A stretch of DNA of 64,000 nt from Cryoendolithus antarcticus (taxonomy: Eukaryota; Ascomycota; Dothideomycetes; Cladosporiales; Cladosporiaceae): contig NAJO01000002.1 in NCBI GenBank assembly GCA_002077065.1, positions 186,001 through 250,000 on the forward strand, written 5' to 3'. Within the stretch, counting starts at the first letter, position 1. Every line of letters starts with the position of its first letter. The notes beneath the pieces are model-generated. The model was given only the letters and a program-made list of their open reading frames with translations. It made no database searches and had not been told where the DNA came from. Shown piece after piece: positions 34,100-44,785 of this stretch. The position numbers and the translations under genes were made by a program.

Positions 34100-35926
34100 A
34101 AGCATGTAGAGTAGCGTGTATGAAGTCGAGGCAGTGGTTCCAATGGGATGCTGATCGGCCGTAGCTCCGCAAGGCGTAGAATCCTCCGATAGCGTCTCGA
34201 ACTCTCGTGTTGCGCATTGTTGAAACGTTGACAACGCGCATCGCCTGCGACAGACAGACGATCACATTGCTTGCTGCCATGATTGAGATTGAGGCCCGCA
34301 TACGTATGGCAGCATAGCAATTCACTGTCACAGCTGAAGCAGTAGACGCACTGCCTACGTTCTAGACCTTTTGCGGTACATGTATGGGGTCGGCCTTCCC
34401 GAGCGGAGGCGAATTGGACCCCGGCATTGTTGCAAAATGCCTTTCATGCGCTACCTACTTCAATGACTGTTGCGCATTCCATCGCGATCAGCCTGATCAT
34501 CATGTCAGATCCTGACGTTGCCGATGTGACTTCACGTGCGGACCGAAACCGCGGAAATGTCACAGAGATCAGCGCTGTTACGTACGGACTGCAGGTCCGC
34601 TTGTCGAGGAACCTTGAGAATGACTTGCGGCGCCACGTGCCGGTCCCGAGGCTGTGTTTCAATGGCGTTACCTTAAAGCTTGGCTCTCAAACGCGACTTC
34701 AATGCTTCCCTGCATGTGGGACATGTGCCTCGCACGTTGTATGATCTACACTACTATGACGAGCGGGGATGTTCGGTCCTAGCACCGGTGCCATCTTACA
34801 GATATTTGAATTTGCAACTTGCTGACTCGACAGTCTTCCATGGCATTGGAAAGGTGCCGCCATTGGGAGACGTGGCTGAAGTCACCACAAGGACTCTAGC
34901 CGTTTCGACGACGTGCACGCGCTGGACTGAGCAGCGCGACGCCAGTCGCGACATCGTCGAGTCACAGGCTGTGAGGAGACTTCAATCCCGAGCACATATC
35001 TGCTCAGAGTGTTTCAAACGTTGGCGACGATTGCCCAGCATATTAAGCCATGATTGTGGCTGTGCCAGCTCGATGCAGTGGACCTTGAAAGAACGCAGTC
35101 GAGACCGGTCGACTTGTAGACTGTATCTCATGTCTGCCGGAGTATAGTGCGAGAAATCCACTACAGTACCCGACTGTGGCTGTGCTTGCGACGTTCAGCT
35201 GGTAACAAAACGCGCAATCAACCTGGCTAGTCGACGATGGAGCTCGGCAAGTCACTCACATTACCAAATGTGCGCCATTGTGGGTGCCACACCTGTGGCG
35301 GTGCAGCACATTGTCGTGGAGCAGGCGGTCAGAGGCAGTCCAAGCACTGACTAGATTGGCTTCATTTACCTATCCGCCGTTTCAAGAGCCAATGGGACCG
35401 TGGGAAGACATTCCAAAGGCTGCCAAACTCTATCACCCACATCTTTCCGTTATTCGCTCTCTTGCACTAGGTGCACTGTGCCACTGCGACCGCGTCCTGC
35501 TCTCCTCGATTCTTCTCTCGGAGCCACCGAATGTAGCTACTAGATCGTCTCAATCGCGCGATCGTGAGCAACTAGCCACAAAACTTAGCGCGTCTAATCA
35601 GTCTCGGGGGAGCCTTTGCGCTGCGATCAGTACTACGAACGACGTAGTTGTCGCTAGACCAGGGCCCGTGTGAGATGATCGACTGCCGTGGCCGTCCGTT
35701 CGACAGCTTGCAGCCTTGCACAGCTGAACTCGCGCGGCGCACTGCGGGGACTCTTCGCTCCTTCTCTGCAGCCACCTGCAAACGTGCATGATAACCATTG
35801 ACGAAGAAGCCGTCGTCTATGCGCCTCGACGCGAATGTGGCGAGAAGCATGAGGCAAAGTAGTTGATCGAAGAGGGGAGACAATCCACTCTGACAAGATT
35901 ACACAAAGCGAACAGCGTCATGCTCG
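34100..35926. other. Gene-poor stretch of about 1.8 kb
   Basis: Lies between the glucosidase II 3' end and the epoxide hydrolase-like gene. ORFs are short and overlap on both strands, with no recognised family, repeat or RNA gene. Confidence 0.5.
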
Positions 35927-37367
35927 ATGGCGTCGACTATCACCGTCTCGCGGACCAAAACTTCCAATGTCAAACGGAAGATGGCTGCATCCCCTCAGCC
36001 AGCAGTCGACGCTCTCACTGCGATCACTCCATATCGGATCCACGTTTCGCAGAAGTACCTTGATCTTACGCGACAAAAGCTCGAACTTGTCCGGCTCCCA
36101 CGCGAAGCCCGTTCGACATACGGCGCCAGTCCCATCGCTACGGCGGTGTCGAAAACCCAGCTCGAACCCTTGATAGATCACTGGCTAGAATCTGACTACG
36201 ATTGGCGTTCTCAGGAAACGCAACTTAACGACCATCTCCCGCAGTTCCGTACCAGAGTCTGCGGTGCGCGTCTGCACTTTGTTCACAAGACTTCGATCTC
36301 GCCGGCTGCGATCCCTTTGCTGTTCATACATGGCTGGCCGGATGGCTTCACGACCGTGTCAGCGGTTATCGATGGCCTCTGTGAGCCTTACATGGCCTCC
36401 GAGGACGAGCAATCACAACCACCCGCATTCCATGTAGTCGCGCCAACGATACCTGGCTTCGGTTTTAGTGAGGCGGTGAAGGAGGAAGCGAACAACTTGT
36501 GGTCGACTGCGGAGACGTTCGACGCGTTAATGAAGCGGCTGGGGTACATGCACTACATGGTGTATGGATCGGACTGGTGAGTTCCGCAGTGTGAGATGGC
36601 GGCGCTTGGACGAGACACTTACATTGCGACTCAGGGGTTTCAAGATCGCTCGCGCGATTGCACTGCAGCATCCGGAAAGCTGCATGGCAGTGCACACAAC
36701 GAACCCAGAGATGCCGTGGCCGAGCCCAGAGCTGAACATGTTCCTCGGCAGTGGCATGTTGTCACCAATGCAAAGCATTCCAGTGACGCCGCACCTTGTC
36801 ACCGCTCAAGTGCCCACAGATCAGCAACAAACCATGGCTTTTGCCTTGTGCGATTCGCCCTCGGGCCTACTAGCGTACCTGATGGATATGATCAAGCCGC
36901 CAACATCGACGTCTGCGCCTACCTCGAGTGTTCCGACACCTTCGCCGCACCTTTCGCCCTACGCACAACACAGTCCTGTGCCGTCAAGTGGTTCGCAGTC
37001 TCGAGACCCCTGGTCACCCACGAATCTGATCAACTGGACTATGCTGCATTGGCTGCCCGGCCCCGAGATTTCACTTCGCTGGGTCGCGAACTCTACTTCG
37101 ATGGAGCCTGCACTCTGGACCGCACACTCGCAAGTCCCACTCGGCATTACGCACTACAGCGTTCCAGGGTCCCAGCGTCGAGCACACGACCCGGTGATCT
37201 GGGCAGAAGCGTACCATCGCGTCGCGATGATCAGGAGACGGGTCGGTGGTGTCAGGTTTGCGGCCTGGGAGCGACCAGAAGATGTGGTGGCTGATATTCG
37301 AGAATTGGCTGGTTTGGTTTATGGGGTTGGGGTAGGAGACGGTGGCATGATTGTGGCCAGTATTTGA
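35927..37367 (+). CDS. Epoxide-hydrolase-like alpha/beta hydrolase with altered active site
   Basis: Exons 35927-36576 and 36635-37367 give 460 residues. The N-terminal EHN domain is clear (PYRIHVSQKYLDLTRQKLELVRLP, DWRSQETQLN). The oxyanion region is HGWPDG at 135-140, where HGWPG[ST] is usual. The nucleophile Asp216 sits in YGSDW, with the intron splitting the Trp codon, and the cap region contains PTNLINWTMLHWLPGPEISLRW. At the C-terminus, where GGHFAA[LW]E is expected, the sequence reads GGVRFAAWERPED (Arg424), so the catalytic His is not seen. The Pro/Ser-rich piece near residue 310 is also unusual. It may be a non-catalytic or functionally changed homologue. An ATG at 35981 is an alternative start. 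Confidence 0.85.
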
Positions 37368-38072
37368 GAATATATCAGGCGTCGCACGCGGCCGGGCACA
37401 GCATAAGGACTGCGGGTGCTATGAGCTGATATACGAAGGCCGGGACTTGGAGTTGTCATTGGACATCGTGGCATGTAAGGCTCATGCAACAACAGGGAAC
37501 TTTACAGTACATAGTATTAAGCCAGCAAGCTTCATAAGTTTGATCATACGGTCTACGGGCTCCCTCCGTCCACTGACCTAATTACGAGCATCAGCGTCAC
37601 GAAGGTCGTCTTGACATATGAGATGCCGTATCGAAGTGAAGTCAGCTCTGTCCAAGGTGGGCCCGATGGTCTGGTCCCAGCAGTGAGACATTTTGACGAG
37701 GCCCTCGCAAGACCCTGCATTTTCTCATAGGGCTGAATGATGCGCCACTGAGGGAAATTCACAAAATCTCGCAGGCGAAAGCACCTGATCAAGTTCAGCG
37801 ATCCTACATCCACACCTCGAAAACAAAAGTACCCTATAAACACTACACACTCGATATCACACTTAACGGTCACCTGCCTGAGACACAAGCTTACTTCTCT
37901 ACTACCCGACATCAACTCATCATCGTCACTGGGCTGTGGAAATCACGCCCCAACCTACTTCACGCTGGCAGCTCTACTCATCGCCAGTCACAAAACACAC
38001 CATACGGAGTTTGCTCGTTTGTAACGAGCAAATTTCGTCCTATCTGAGCATCCTTCGCCACCCACCCCTTCT

Positions 38073-38135
38073 ATGAGTCCAGAGGATCTTCTACGTTTGT
38101 TCTGCAAGCCGAAGAAGTGCGTACTCCTGCAGTGA
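38073..38135 (+). promoter_or_regulatory. Candidate upstream ORF (20 codons) before AdoMetDC
   Basis: ATG at 38073, stop at 38133-38135. It contains the first copy of the 14 bp repeat, coding PKKC. Whether it lies in the mRNA is unknown. Confidence 0.25.
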
Positions 38136-38270
38136 CTGTGATACTTAGTCCGGGATGCTAATATACATACAGGCCTAGGTAACAGGACCAACACGAGAAC
38201 CTACATAACCATCCAAATTACCCAACCGCCCATCGATCGAGCCTTGTACGAGTGACAGCCGAAGAAGTGC
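38107..38270 (+). repeat. Pair of 14 bp direct repeats, period 150 bp
   Basis: AGCCGAAGAAGTGC occurs at 38107-38120 and 38257-38270, exactly 150 bp apart, in the AdoMetDC upstream region. The flanks are not repeated. Confidence 0.7.
38155..38178 (+). promoter_or_regulatory. Candidate upstream ORF (7 codons) before AdoMetDC
   Basis: Reads MLIYIQA then TAG, and is the last ATG before the AdoMetDC start 389 bp downstream. Short uORFs control AdoMetDC in animals and plants; the peptide here is not the known mammalian one. Confidence 0.3.
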
Positions 38271-38566
38271 TGTAACAAAACCGACCATTGCCAATTACCA
38301 CCGACAACATTCCGCCACCCAAGACCTTCGTGATCGTTCCTTCTGGACGGCCTCCCTAAGATCGAAACGAACAGTGTTTGCCGCATACCGTTTGCCGCTG
38401 GCGAAAGCCAGCCTCCGCGCACCAGAAGAAAATTATTCGCTTGGCAAGATCTCAAGGCGACGAAACCACACAGGTTGAAAAGAGTGAATAGGCGCCGTAA
38501 GAATCATCCCACGGGTACAACACGAAAGTAGAGTATCTGTCGAGCGGACTTCAGTATAGCACGGAG

Positions 38567-40135
38567 ATGATCCACGCCGAAGTACCCACACACTACACCG
38601 GCTCGCCGTCATCTTTTGCCGGCACACCTCACCTGACGATCAATCATGATGTTACAGCCGATTTGGACTCTAGCAACGCATTTGAGGGACCCGAGAAGCT
38701 GCTTGAACTGTGGTTCAGTCCATCCGAGCAGGCACTAGCGGCTTCGGCTTCGCCGCTGGGTCTGAAGGCAGTCTCGCAGGAGTCATGGAAGGACATGTTG
38801 GATCTCGTCAATTGCAAGGTTCTCTCTGTCATCGAGTCTCGCAATGTCGATGCCTACTTGCTATCAGAGTCGAGCATGTTCGTCTTCCCGCACAAGCTTG
38901 TGCTGAAGACCTGTGGCACGACCACGCTGTTGTGCGGCCTGCCGCGCATGCTTGAGATTGCTGCACTTGAAGCAGGCTTTCCGCATGTCAAGGCCAATGG
39001 CAGCAAGACTGTCACCGCAGCTGCCACACCACATCGCGTCTTCTACAGCCGCAAGAACTTCTTGTACCCTGACGAGCAGCGTGGCCCGCATCGCAGCTGG
39101 CGCGATGAGGTACGCTTCCTTGATAACATGTTTCTTGGTGGCAGCGCATACATGATCGGCAAGATGAACGGCGAGCACTGGTATCTATACATTACCGGAC
39201 CCGGGACTGAGCTTACGCCACCCACCACGCCGATTGACGAGCGATTCGAAACGCCAACCAAGCACATCAGCCTCTCGGAGCAGATGAGCAAGATGTCATG
39301 CAACGACGGTGATCACGGAGACGAGACTCTGGAGATCTTGATGACTGACCTTGACACCAAGAATGCCCGACAATTCTACCTCGAGGACGCAAGTCACATT
39401 GCACACGATAACGCTCGACGCATGCAACTTGCCCGCAAAGATGCAGTCCAGCATTTGGGTGTCGTAGCCGGCGCGAATGATTCCAGCTCTAGTATTTCTG
39501 GCAACACTCTTGTGGACGGTATCACTCAAGATGATTCTGGCATTGATGTGTTCGCCCAGACCTCTAGCGACCATTCTGGCTGCAGCTCCGACGCCGAAGA
39601 CGATGCGCTCACTTTCTCCGCCGAACTGAGCACAGAAGGCCATACTCTAGGCACGGTCATCTCCGAGGCTTGTGGCTTGTCCGATGTCTATCATCAGTCG
39701 AAGTACTCGGACGCCCGTGTTGATGCGTACTCGTTCGCACCCTGTGGCTTCTCAGCCAACGGTGTGGTTCCCGAGCCCAGCGATCCGGACACCACGCACT
39801 ACTGGACTGTCCACGTTACGCCCGAGCCGCAGTGCTCCTACGCCAGCTTCGAGACCAACGTTCCGACTCGCCAGACCGGCCGTGAGACCGTCGAAGTGGT
39901 CGAGCAGGTGGTGAACATCTTCAAGCCTGGGCGTTTTAGCGTCACACTCTTCGAAGCCAAGAGCGGAGATGCCAGCTCAATGGCGAAGAAGGACAAGCGC
40001 ATGAACACGGTCAAGGGCTATCGTATGGTCGACCGCATCGTGCATGATCTCGAGGGATATGAATTGATCTTCCGATATTTCGTTCGAAACGACTGGAAGG
40101 GTGGTGCGCCGAGGTTGGGAGAGAAATGTTGGTAG
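38567..40135 (+). CDS. S-adenosylmethionine decarboxylase proenzyme
   Basis: Makes decarboxylated AdoMet for spermidine and spermine synthesis. It self-cleaves to alpha and beta chains with a pyruvoyl cofactor. Single exon, 522 residues, longer than yeast Spe2 (396), as is common in filamentous fungi. FEGPEKLLELWF starts the fold. The processing site is in YLLSESSMFVFPHK, with cleavage expected between Glu101 and Ser102. The catalytic Cys is in CGTTTLL (116). The middle, about residues 215-370, is an acidic, Ser-rich insertion that accounts for the extra length. THYWTVHVTPEPQCSYASFE is the conserved C-terminal core. Very secure. Confidence 0.96.
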   Translation: MIHAEVPTHYTGSPSSFAGTPHLTINHDVTADLDSSNAFEGPEKLLELWFSPSEQALAASASPLGLKAVSQESWKDMLDLVNCKVLSVIESRNVDAYLLSESSMFVFPHKLVLKTCGTTTLLCGLPRMLEIAALEAGFPHVKANGSKTVTAAATPHRVFYSRKNFLYPDEQRGPHRSWRDEVRFLDNMFLGGSAYMIGKMNGEHWYLYITGPGTELTPPTTPIDERFETPTKHISLSEQMSKMSCNDGDHGDETLEILMTDLDTKNARQFYLEDASHIAHDNARRMQLARKDAVQHLGVVAGANDSSSSISGNTLVDGITQDDSGIDVFAQTSSDHSGCSSDAEDDALTFSAELSTEGHTLGTVISEACGLSDVYHQSKYSDARVDAYSFAPCGFSANGVVPEPSDPDTTHYWTVHVTPEPQCSYASFETNVPTRQTGRETVEVVEQVVNIFKPGRFSVTLFEAKSGDASSMAKKDKRMNTVKGYRMVDRIVHDLEGYELIFRYFVRNDWKGGAPRLGEKCW

Positions 40136-40835
40136 GTGGTTGATGGACTGGTGTCTCGCACTGTGGTGAAGTGGTTGATGTCACGCTCCTTCATAACGGC
40201 CTGTATCTCGTATCTAGTCATTGGTTTGGGTCCCTTAGTCCATAAAATGGCATCCGGGATTCTTCGTGGACGTTTCAGGGTGTATACACTGTCTAGGACC
40301 TCTACTACTCCCACATCTACGCTTTCCAGATGTGCAACGAATGCACTTCGCAACGAGTCTTGACCATGCCAAGGGAGCAGGAGCACATGTCCTGACTTTA
40401 CGATACATAAGGATGTATGGAATGGACGGGCATGTACTCCGACGCGAGGTGAGCACACAATGAATATCAACGTGATACACAGCAGTATTGGGTGCCCAGT
40501 CAGACTTCTATCACTTCAACACGGCACGCTGTATTGAAGATGTCATCGTGCAATAGAGAACGATTGCTATCCACTTCACCTATCTAACAGTGAAGTGACG
40601 GAGCGATTGAATCTGATAGTCAGAAATCTTCTAAAATCCATCGTTGATGATGAAATGATCGAAATCATCTACAATACATGGTCCATTTGTCACCCGCCAA
40701 CGCCTCGCCAATATGCCTCAAAGAGAGCACTCATATGCCTCTGAACGACCATGCCAGACTCGTCATGCATTGATATATCCCATCCCCTTCATGACCAAAA
40801 CGCCGTTCGTGCCAGTCACCGCCAGTTGACAATGA
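40136..40835. other. Convergent 3' region
   Basis: About 700 bp between AdoMetDC and the small minus-strand gene. AT-richer than the surroundings; no gene recognised. Confidence 0.5.
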
Positions 40836-41155
40836 CTAAGATAAGGTCGAGCTCACGCTTCCCCGGCTCGAACTCGCACTCGAACCCGACCCTGTCGTGG
40901 TGAGTGTTGGGGCGGTCTTGGATGGATTCGCGGATCGGCGTCGTGATGCGGCAGATGCGATCTCGAACTGTTGGCGAGTGTGTTGGTGCATGAGTCTGGA
41001 GGGTTGATGTTAGCATTTGAAGACTTTGAAAACAGGTTCAGTACGGCGTACTTCTGGTACGACATCATCGCCTCGTCTGGCTGCGAGAGATCGAATTGCT
41101 GGTTGAAGACTACTTGTGCGGTCTTGATGTCCGCAAATGAGGTGGATGAAGACAT
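40836..41155 (-). CDS. Small conserved-looking fungal protein, two exons, function unknown
   Basis: Exons 41155-41052 and 40995-40836 (56 bp intron) give 87 residues. The N-terminal half (MSSSTSFADIKTAQVVFNQQ, QPDEAMMSYQKLMHQHTRQQ) looks like one or two amphipathic helices. The C-terminal half is Ser/Thr/Arg-rich and probably disordered. There is no signal peptide. The protein looks like a small helical ascomycete protein; I do not know a function. The splice is supported by the continuity of the helix across it. Confidence 0.65.
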
Positions 41156-42893
41156 TGTGGTGGTGGTGATTGTTGAATTTGCTTGAGTTGCTTGGTTGCG
41201 AGTACGGGGTCTTGTGTGCGTAGTTGATGTTATCGTTGCATTGGTTGATTTTAACTGCTAAGAGAGGGAAGAGAGCGTGACTTCGCGGCGCATATCCTAC
41301 CTATACCCTCAGTCCCCTACCCGCACACACTCACAACCGCTTATCCATGCGTCACCCCCGTCAGCAATTACAAGGTACGCATCCCAAAGCGAAACGGGGA
41401 TAGTGGAGCACCTGCGTCAGATTACACAGATCTTCACTCACGCAAGCACCCTAAGGCGTAACGACTTGCCACGAGTCAAGTGTTCGGTTGGCGGCGAGAG
41501 GCTGTGGAGGTTGCGCCGGGCCGGGGCCGTCGCGATAGAGAGCTGAAGGTCCGCTTTTGATGTGTATCGAGCGGCTGTGAGTGGAGGGGAATAGGCAGAG
41601 GATGCAGGGTTCTAGGGAAGGGGGGGTTGGCGTGCAGATCTGTACCTTGCGGCTGAAAGAGCGTCATATGTTTTACTTCGCAGGTTAGCGACCATGTCAA
41701 GGTACAGACTGCTTATCATGCTCGTTGCTGAGCACATGTGCTGTAGATACGGTGTCGTCGTCCCGTCACTGTTACTCGTCACCTCTGGCGTCAGGCGCTT
41801 TCAGGGACGAAGAACATCTGCTCCGTACAGCTATTCTACAGCAGTGATCGGCATGACGAGCACTCTCAACGGTCCACGGTACACGGAACGTCGTCGTTGC
41901 GCACACCCCAAATATGTGTGAGGTCACTCTAAACTCACCCTTGGCGTACGTTTAGTCCCCACTTTAACCGCCTCGCTACCGTTTCATTGGCGAAGAGCCT
42001 CAAAGACCCTGCAGAAGGATTTTGGAAGGCATTGATTACTTCGCTATCTTCACGTGATATCTGAATTACGTGCAGATACCCTAACATGCTACCTGACATC
42101 TGCTCTGGGCTCGTTGGACATGCTGCAATTGATTGTACCGTTGCTGCACTGTGAAGACTTAGAACTTTGCCAAACACCATGACCCACTCTCACAACAAAC
42201 CGGCAGACGACAAATAACATGAGCCCATGAGCGCACCACACCAACTACCAACTCCCTGATCACCACTCACACCACACATCACGCTCAACATCACGAGACA
42301 CCGTCCCATCTTCGCGATCCCCAGCAAAACCCCAGATGCCTCACTCCCAACTCCAGCCCAAAATTTCCCACTGGGCCCGCTTCGCCGCAGCAGTACCAGC
42401 GCGCAGCGCGTCATCAGCACGGCCGCGTGCGGAACGATAGAACCACCCATCAGCGCATCGCGGGAAGGTTGCCACCCCATCGCGCGATGGGGGTTCAGAG
42501 CGGCTGTCGGGTTGATGTCGGGTGGCAATTCGATCGGCCATCGCCAATGAGGTTGATAGAAGGCACGCGGGTATTGTGAGTGTACCGATGTGTCGATTGG
42601 CACGGAGTTGAGTCCGGTAACGGATGGCGCTTCACGGGACCGTTGGGACACCACTCCACCTTTGACCTATCCGGCCGCAGCGGGGGGAGTGATGGAACTC
42701 TCTGACCAGACGCCGGCTCCATCCCACCCTCGACCGCACATACTGTAGCAGTCCCGCTTGAGAGATGTCCCAGTGAACTGGAAAGTATCGGTGTCTGTGG
42801 CACTGACACCATGATGGAAGTGAAAGGCCACATTCCAATAGTGGACGTGGGCGTGGGTGTTCCACAGCGGACACCCTTGGGGGACACGGTAGG
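41156..42893. other. Gene-poor stretch of about 1.7 kb
   Basis: Lies between the small gene and the DUF924 gene 3' end. The longest minus-strand frame (42190-42654) lacks an early ATG and matches nothing known to me. Confidence 0.5.
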
Positions 42894-43841
42894 TCAAGCC
42901 GCATACTCCGCCTCCTCTACCCATCCCCTTAGCGGTCTCCAAATACCCTTCCTCACATCTTCCCTAATCTCTCCCGTAACCCTCCCATCCATCTGCGCAA
43001 AACCTCCAATACTCTCCAAGTATCCCACTTCCTCTCCAGTGTCGTCTCGACCCAGTGGAGCGTTCCGCCACGGAAACCGCCCAAACTTCTCCAGAACGCC
43101 AACATGCGCTCTATCAATCTGATAGTCGAAGAAAAAGAACACATCGTACCCTTTACCGACGTAATAACTCGGCGGTATGGGACCTGCCACTAATCGAGGG
43201 AGGGAGGCAGGATGACTGACATCCGCTCGAGGGTCGTGGCGAGAGGGATCGGTGAGATGAAAATGGCTCTCCACGGACTGACGTGTCGCTTCATTGAGTC
43301 CTTGGGCGCGACTTTGCGTAGCTGAATCCTCAGCGTGCACGAAGGGCAGGAGGTGCAGACTACAGCGCAGCATAACATCAGCCCACGAGAGCCCCGAGCC
43401 TAGAGCCAGCCAGCGCTCCATGTCATCCGCCCGTAGATGCGGCGGTAGCCCGTCCAGCTGCTGCGCCAGTCTACAAGCCAGGGGCCCGAAGAACCCGTAT
43501 GCCCATCTCGTATCATGGCATTTGAGAATCAATCGGGGGACTTGGTCGAGTAGGAGAACGAGGGCTAGGGCTTGGATCAGGAAGTCTTCGTGGGCGGGAT
43601 TAGGGAGCAGGGAGAGGAGATCTGATGGCCAGGTTGCGGAGGGGATGTGGCTTAGTGGGACGAAGATTTTGTGGAATGTGAGATCGTAGAGGGACTGTGT
43701 CAGGGTAGTGTCGGTGTCTCCGTAGAAGCGAGCAAAGAGGGTCTCGGGTGTTGAGCCAGGGGCAGGGATGGAGAGGTGGTAAATGCTTGAGAGTAGCTTG
43801 GGCGTCAGGATGGCGCGGAGTCGTGAGGCTACCTCGACCAT
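42894..43841 (-). CDS. DUF924 family protein
   Basis: Single exon, 315 residues from the ATG at 43841 (MVEVASRLRAIL). The frame is open to 44060, but the upstream part is poor in family features. DUF924 proteins are all-helical, TPR-like and of unknown function, found in bacteria and fungi. Recognisable pieces: ALALVLLLDQVPRLI, and near the C-terminus FFFFDYQIDRAHVGVLEKFGRFPWRNAPLGR, followed by EEVGYLESIGGFAQ. No signal or membrane helix in the short form. Confidence 0.85.
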   Translation of the reverse strand: MVEVASRLRAILTPKLLSSIYHLSIPAPGSTPETLFARFYGDTDTTLTQSLYDLTFHKIFVPLSHIPSATWPSDLLSLLPNPAHEDFLIQALALVLLLDQVPRLILKCHDTRWAYGFFGPLACRLAQQLDGLPPHLRADDMERWLALGSGLSWADVMLRCSLHLLPFVHAEDSATQSRAQGLNEATRQSVESHFHLTDPSRHDPRADVSHPASLPRLVAGPIPPSYYVGKGYDVFFFFDYQIDRAHVGVLEKFGRFPWRNAPLGRDDTGEEVGYLESIGGFAQMDGRVTGEIREDVRKGIWRPLRGWVEEAEYAA

Positions 43842-44785
43842 TGTGTCCAAGTGAAGAGTAAAACGTAATGTGAGGATTGGGAGGCAGACCTTGTGCAGAA
43901 AACGAGTAGCGAAATACAATGCGGGGAGGTTGCGAGGCCAGAGAAATATGCGCTCTTGCTTACGGCGAAGACTCTGCGGGCACTTATACCTACATTCCTT
44001 CACCTCGTAGTCAGGTAGCAATACCGACAATTGGGCGTGAAGTCGTAAGCACAGCGCCAAGAGTCTCTGTGGGCAGCGAATGCGTCAGCATGCGGCGCAA
44101 TGCCGACGCGCACTATGGACCACTGTAGAGCGGCAAGGCATACGCAACACCTTCCTTCACAAAGATGCGGGAATGAAAAGTCGGTGCAGTAGTGAGAAGT
44201 GAACTCTCGATCATCCGTCTTCAGCGATATCCTCGCGAAAGGCAGATTGCGCACCGAGACCATAGGTTCTATCCGGGCGTGAATAGGCTAGCACGTCCAA
44301 GTGCGTCATGGGCATCAACGAGCCATCGAGGTCCACGCTCTCGCGCTCAATGCTTGCTCTAACGTCTGCTATGACAAGCAGCCTTCGCTCGGCATGTGCG
44401 AGCTACACCAATGAGTCGTCGAAGGACCGAGCTTCACTGCGGCAAGATCAGTCGATTACTTGAGCACGGCTTCGTTACGGAGCACTCGGGTGCCATAGCG
44501 GTGGAACAACAGTCGTGCCGAGTGGGAAGAGCAATTTCTGGATTTGTTAGTACGGACGCGGCGATCCAGTAATCATGCAATGTAAACTTACCATTCTGGT
44601 ACATTGACCCATTTCCATCCCAATCCTGCCGTCTTTCGGCAGCGCCTTGTATTCACATTCCGAGTATTCCGTGCGGTAGTTGTATCATCACTGTCGCCCG
44701 CGTGGCGGACGTCTGGATCGATGGTGCGTCTACTTGTTGATCATGTGTGTTGCCGATGCTTCGTCGACCGCTGCTCGCTTCATGC
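43842..44785. other. Intergenic: FAL1 3' region and DUF924 promoter
   Basis: About 940 bp; no gene, repeat or RNA recognised. Confidence 0.5.

Larger units (their letters stand above)
37368..38566. other. Intergenic: AdoMetDC promoter and long leader
   Basis: About 1.2 kb. It contains two short upstream ORFs and a 14 bp direct repeat (listed separately). From 38158 to 38566 there is no ATG on the plus strand, as expected for a long translated-gene leader. Confidence 0.5.

Noticed and set aside
36596..37294. 232-codon plus-strand frame
   Set aside because: Starts in the intron of the epoxide-hydrolase-like gene and runs in another frame through its exon 2; a shadow of GC-biased coding sequence.
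42190..42654. 154-codon minus-strand frame downstream of DUF924
   Set aside because: Starts at GTG, not ATG, overlaps other open frames and shows no family resemblance.
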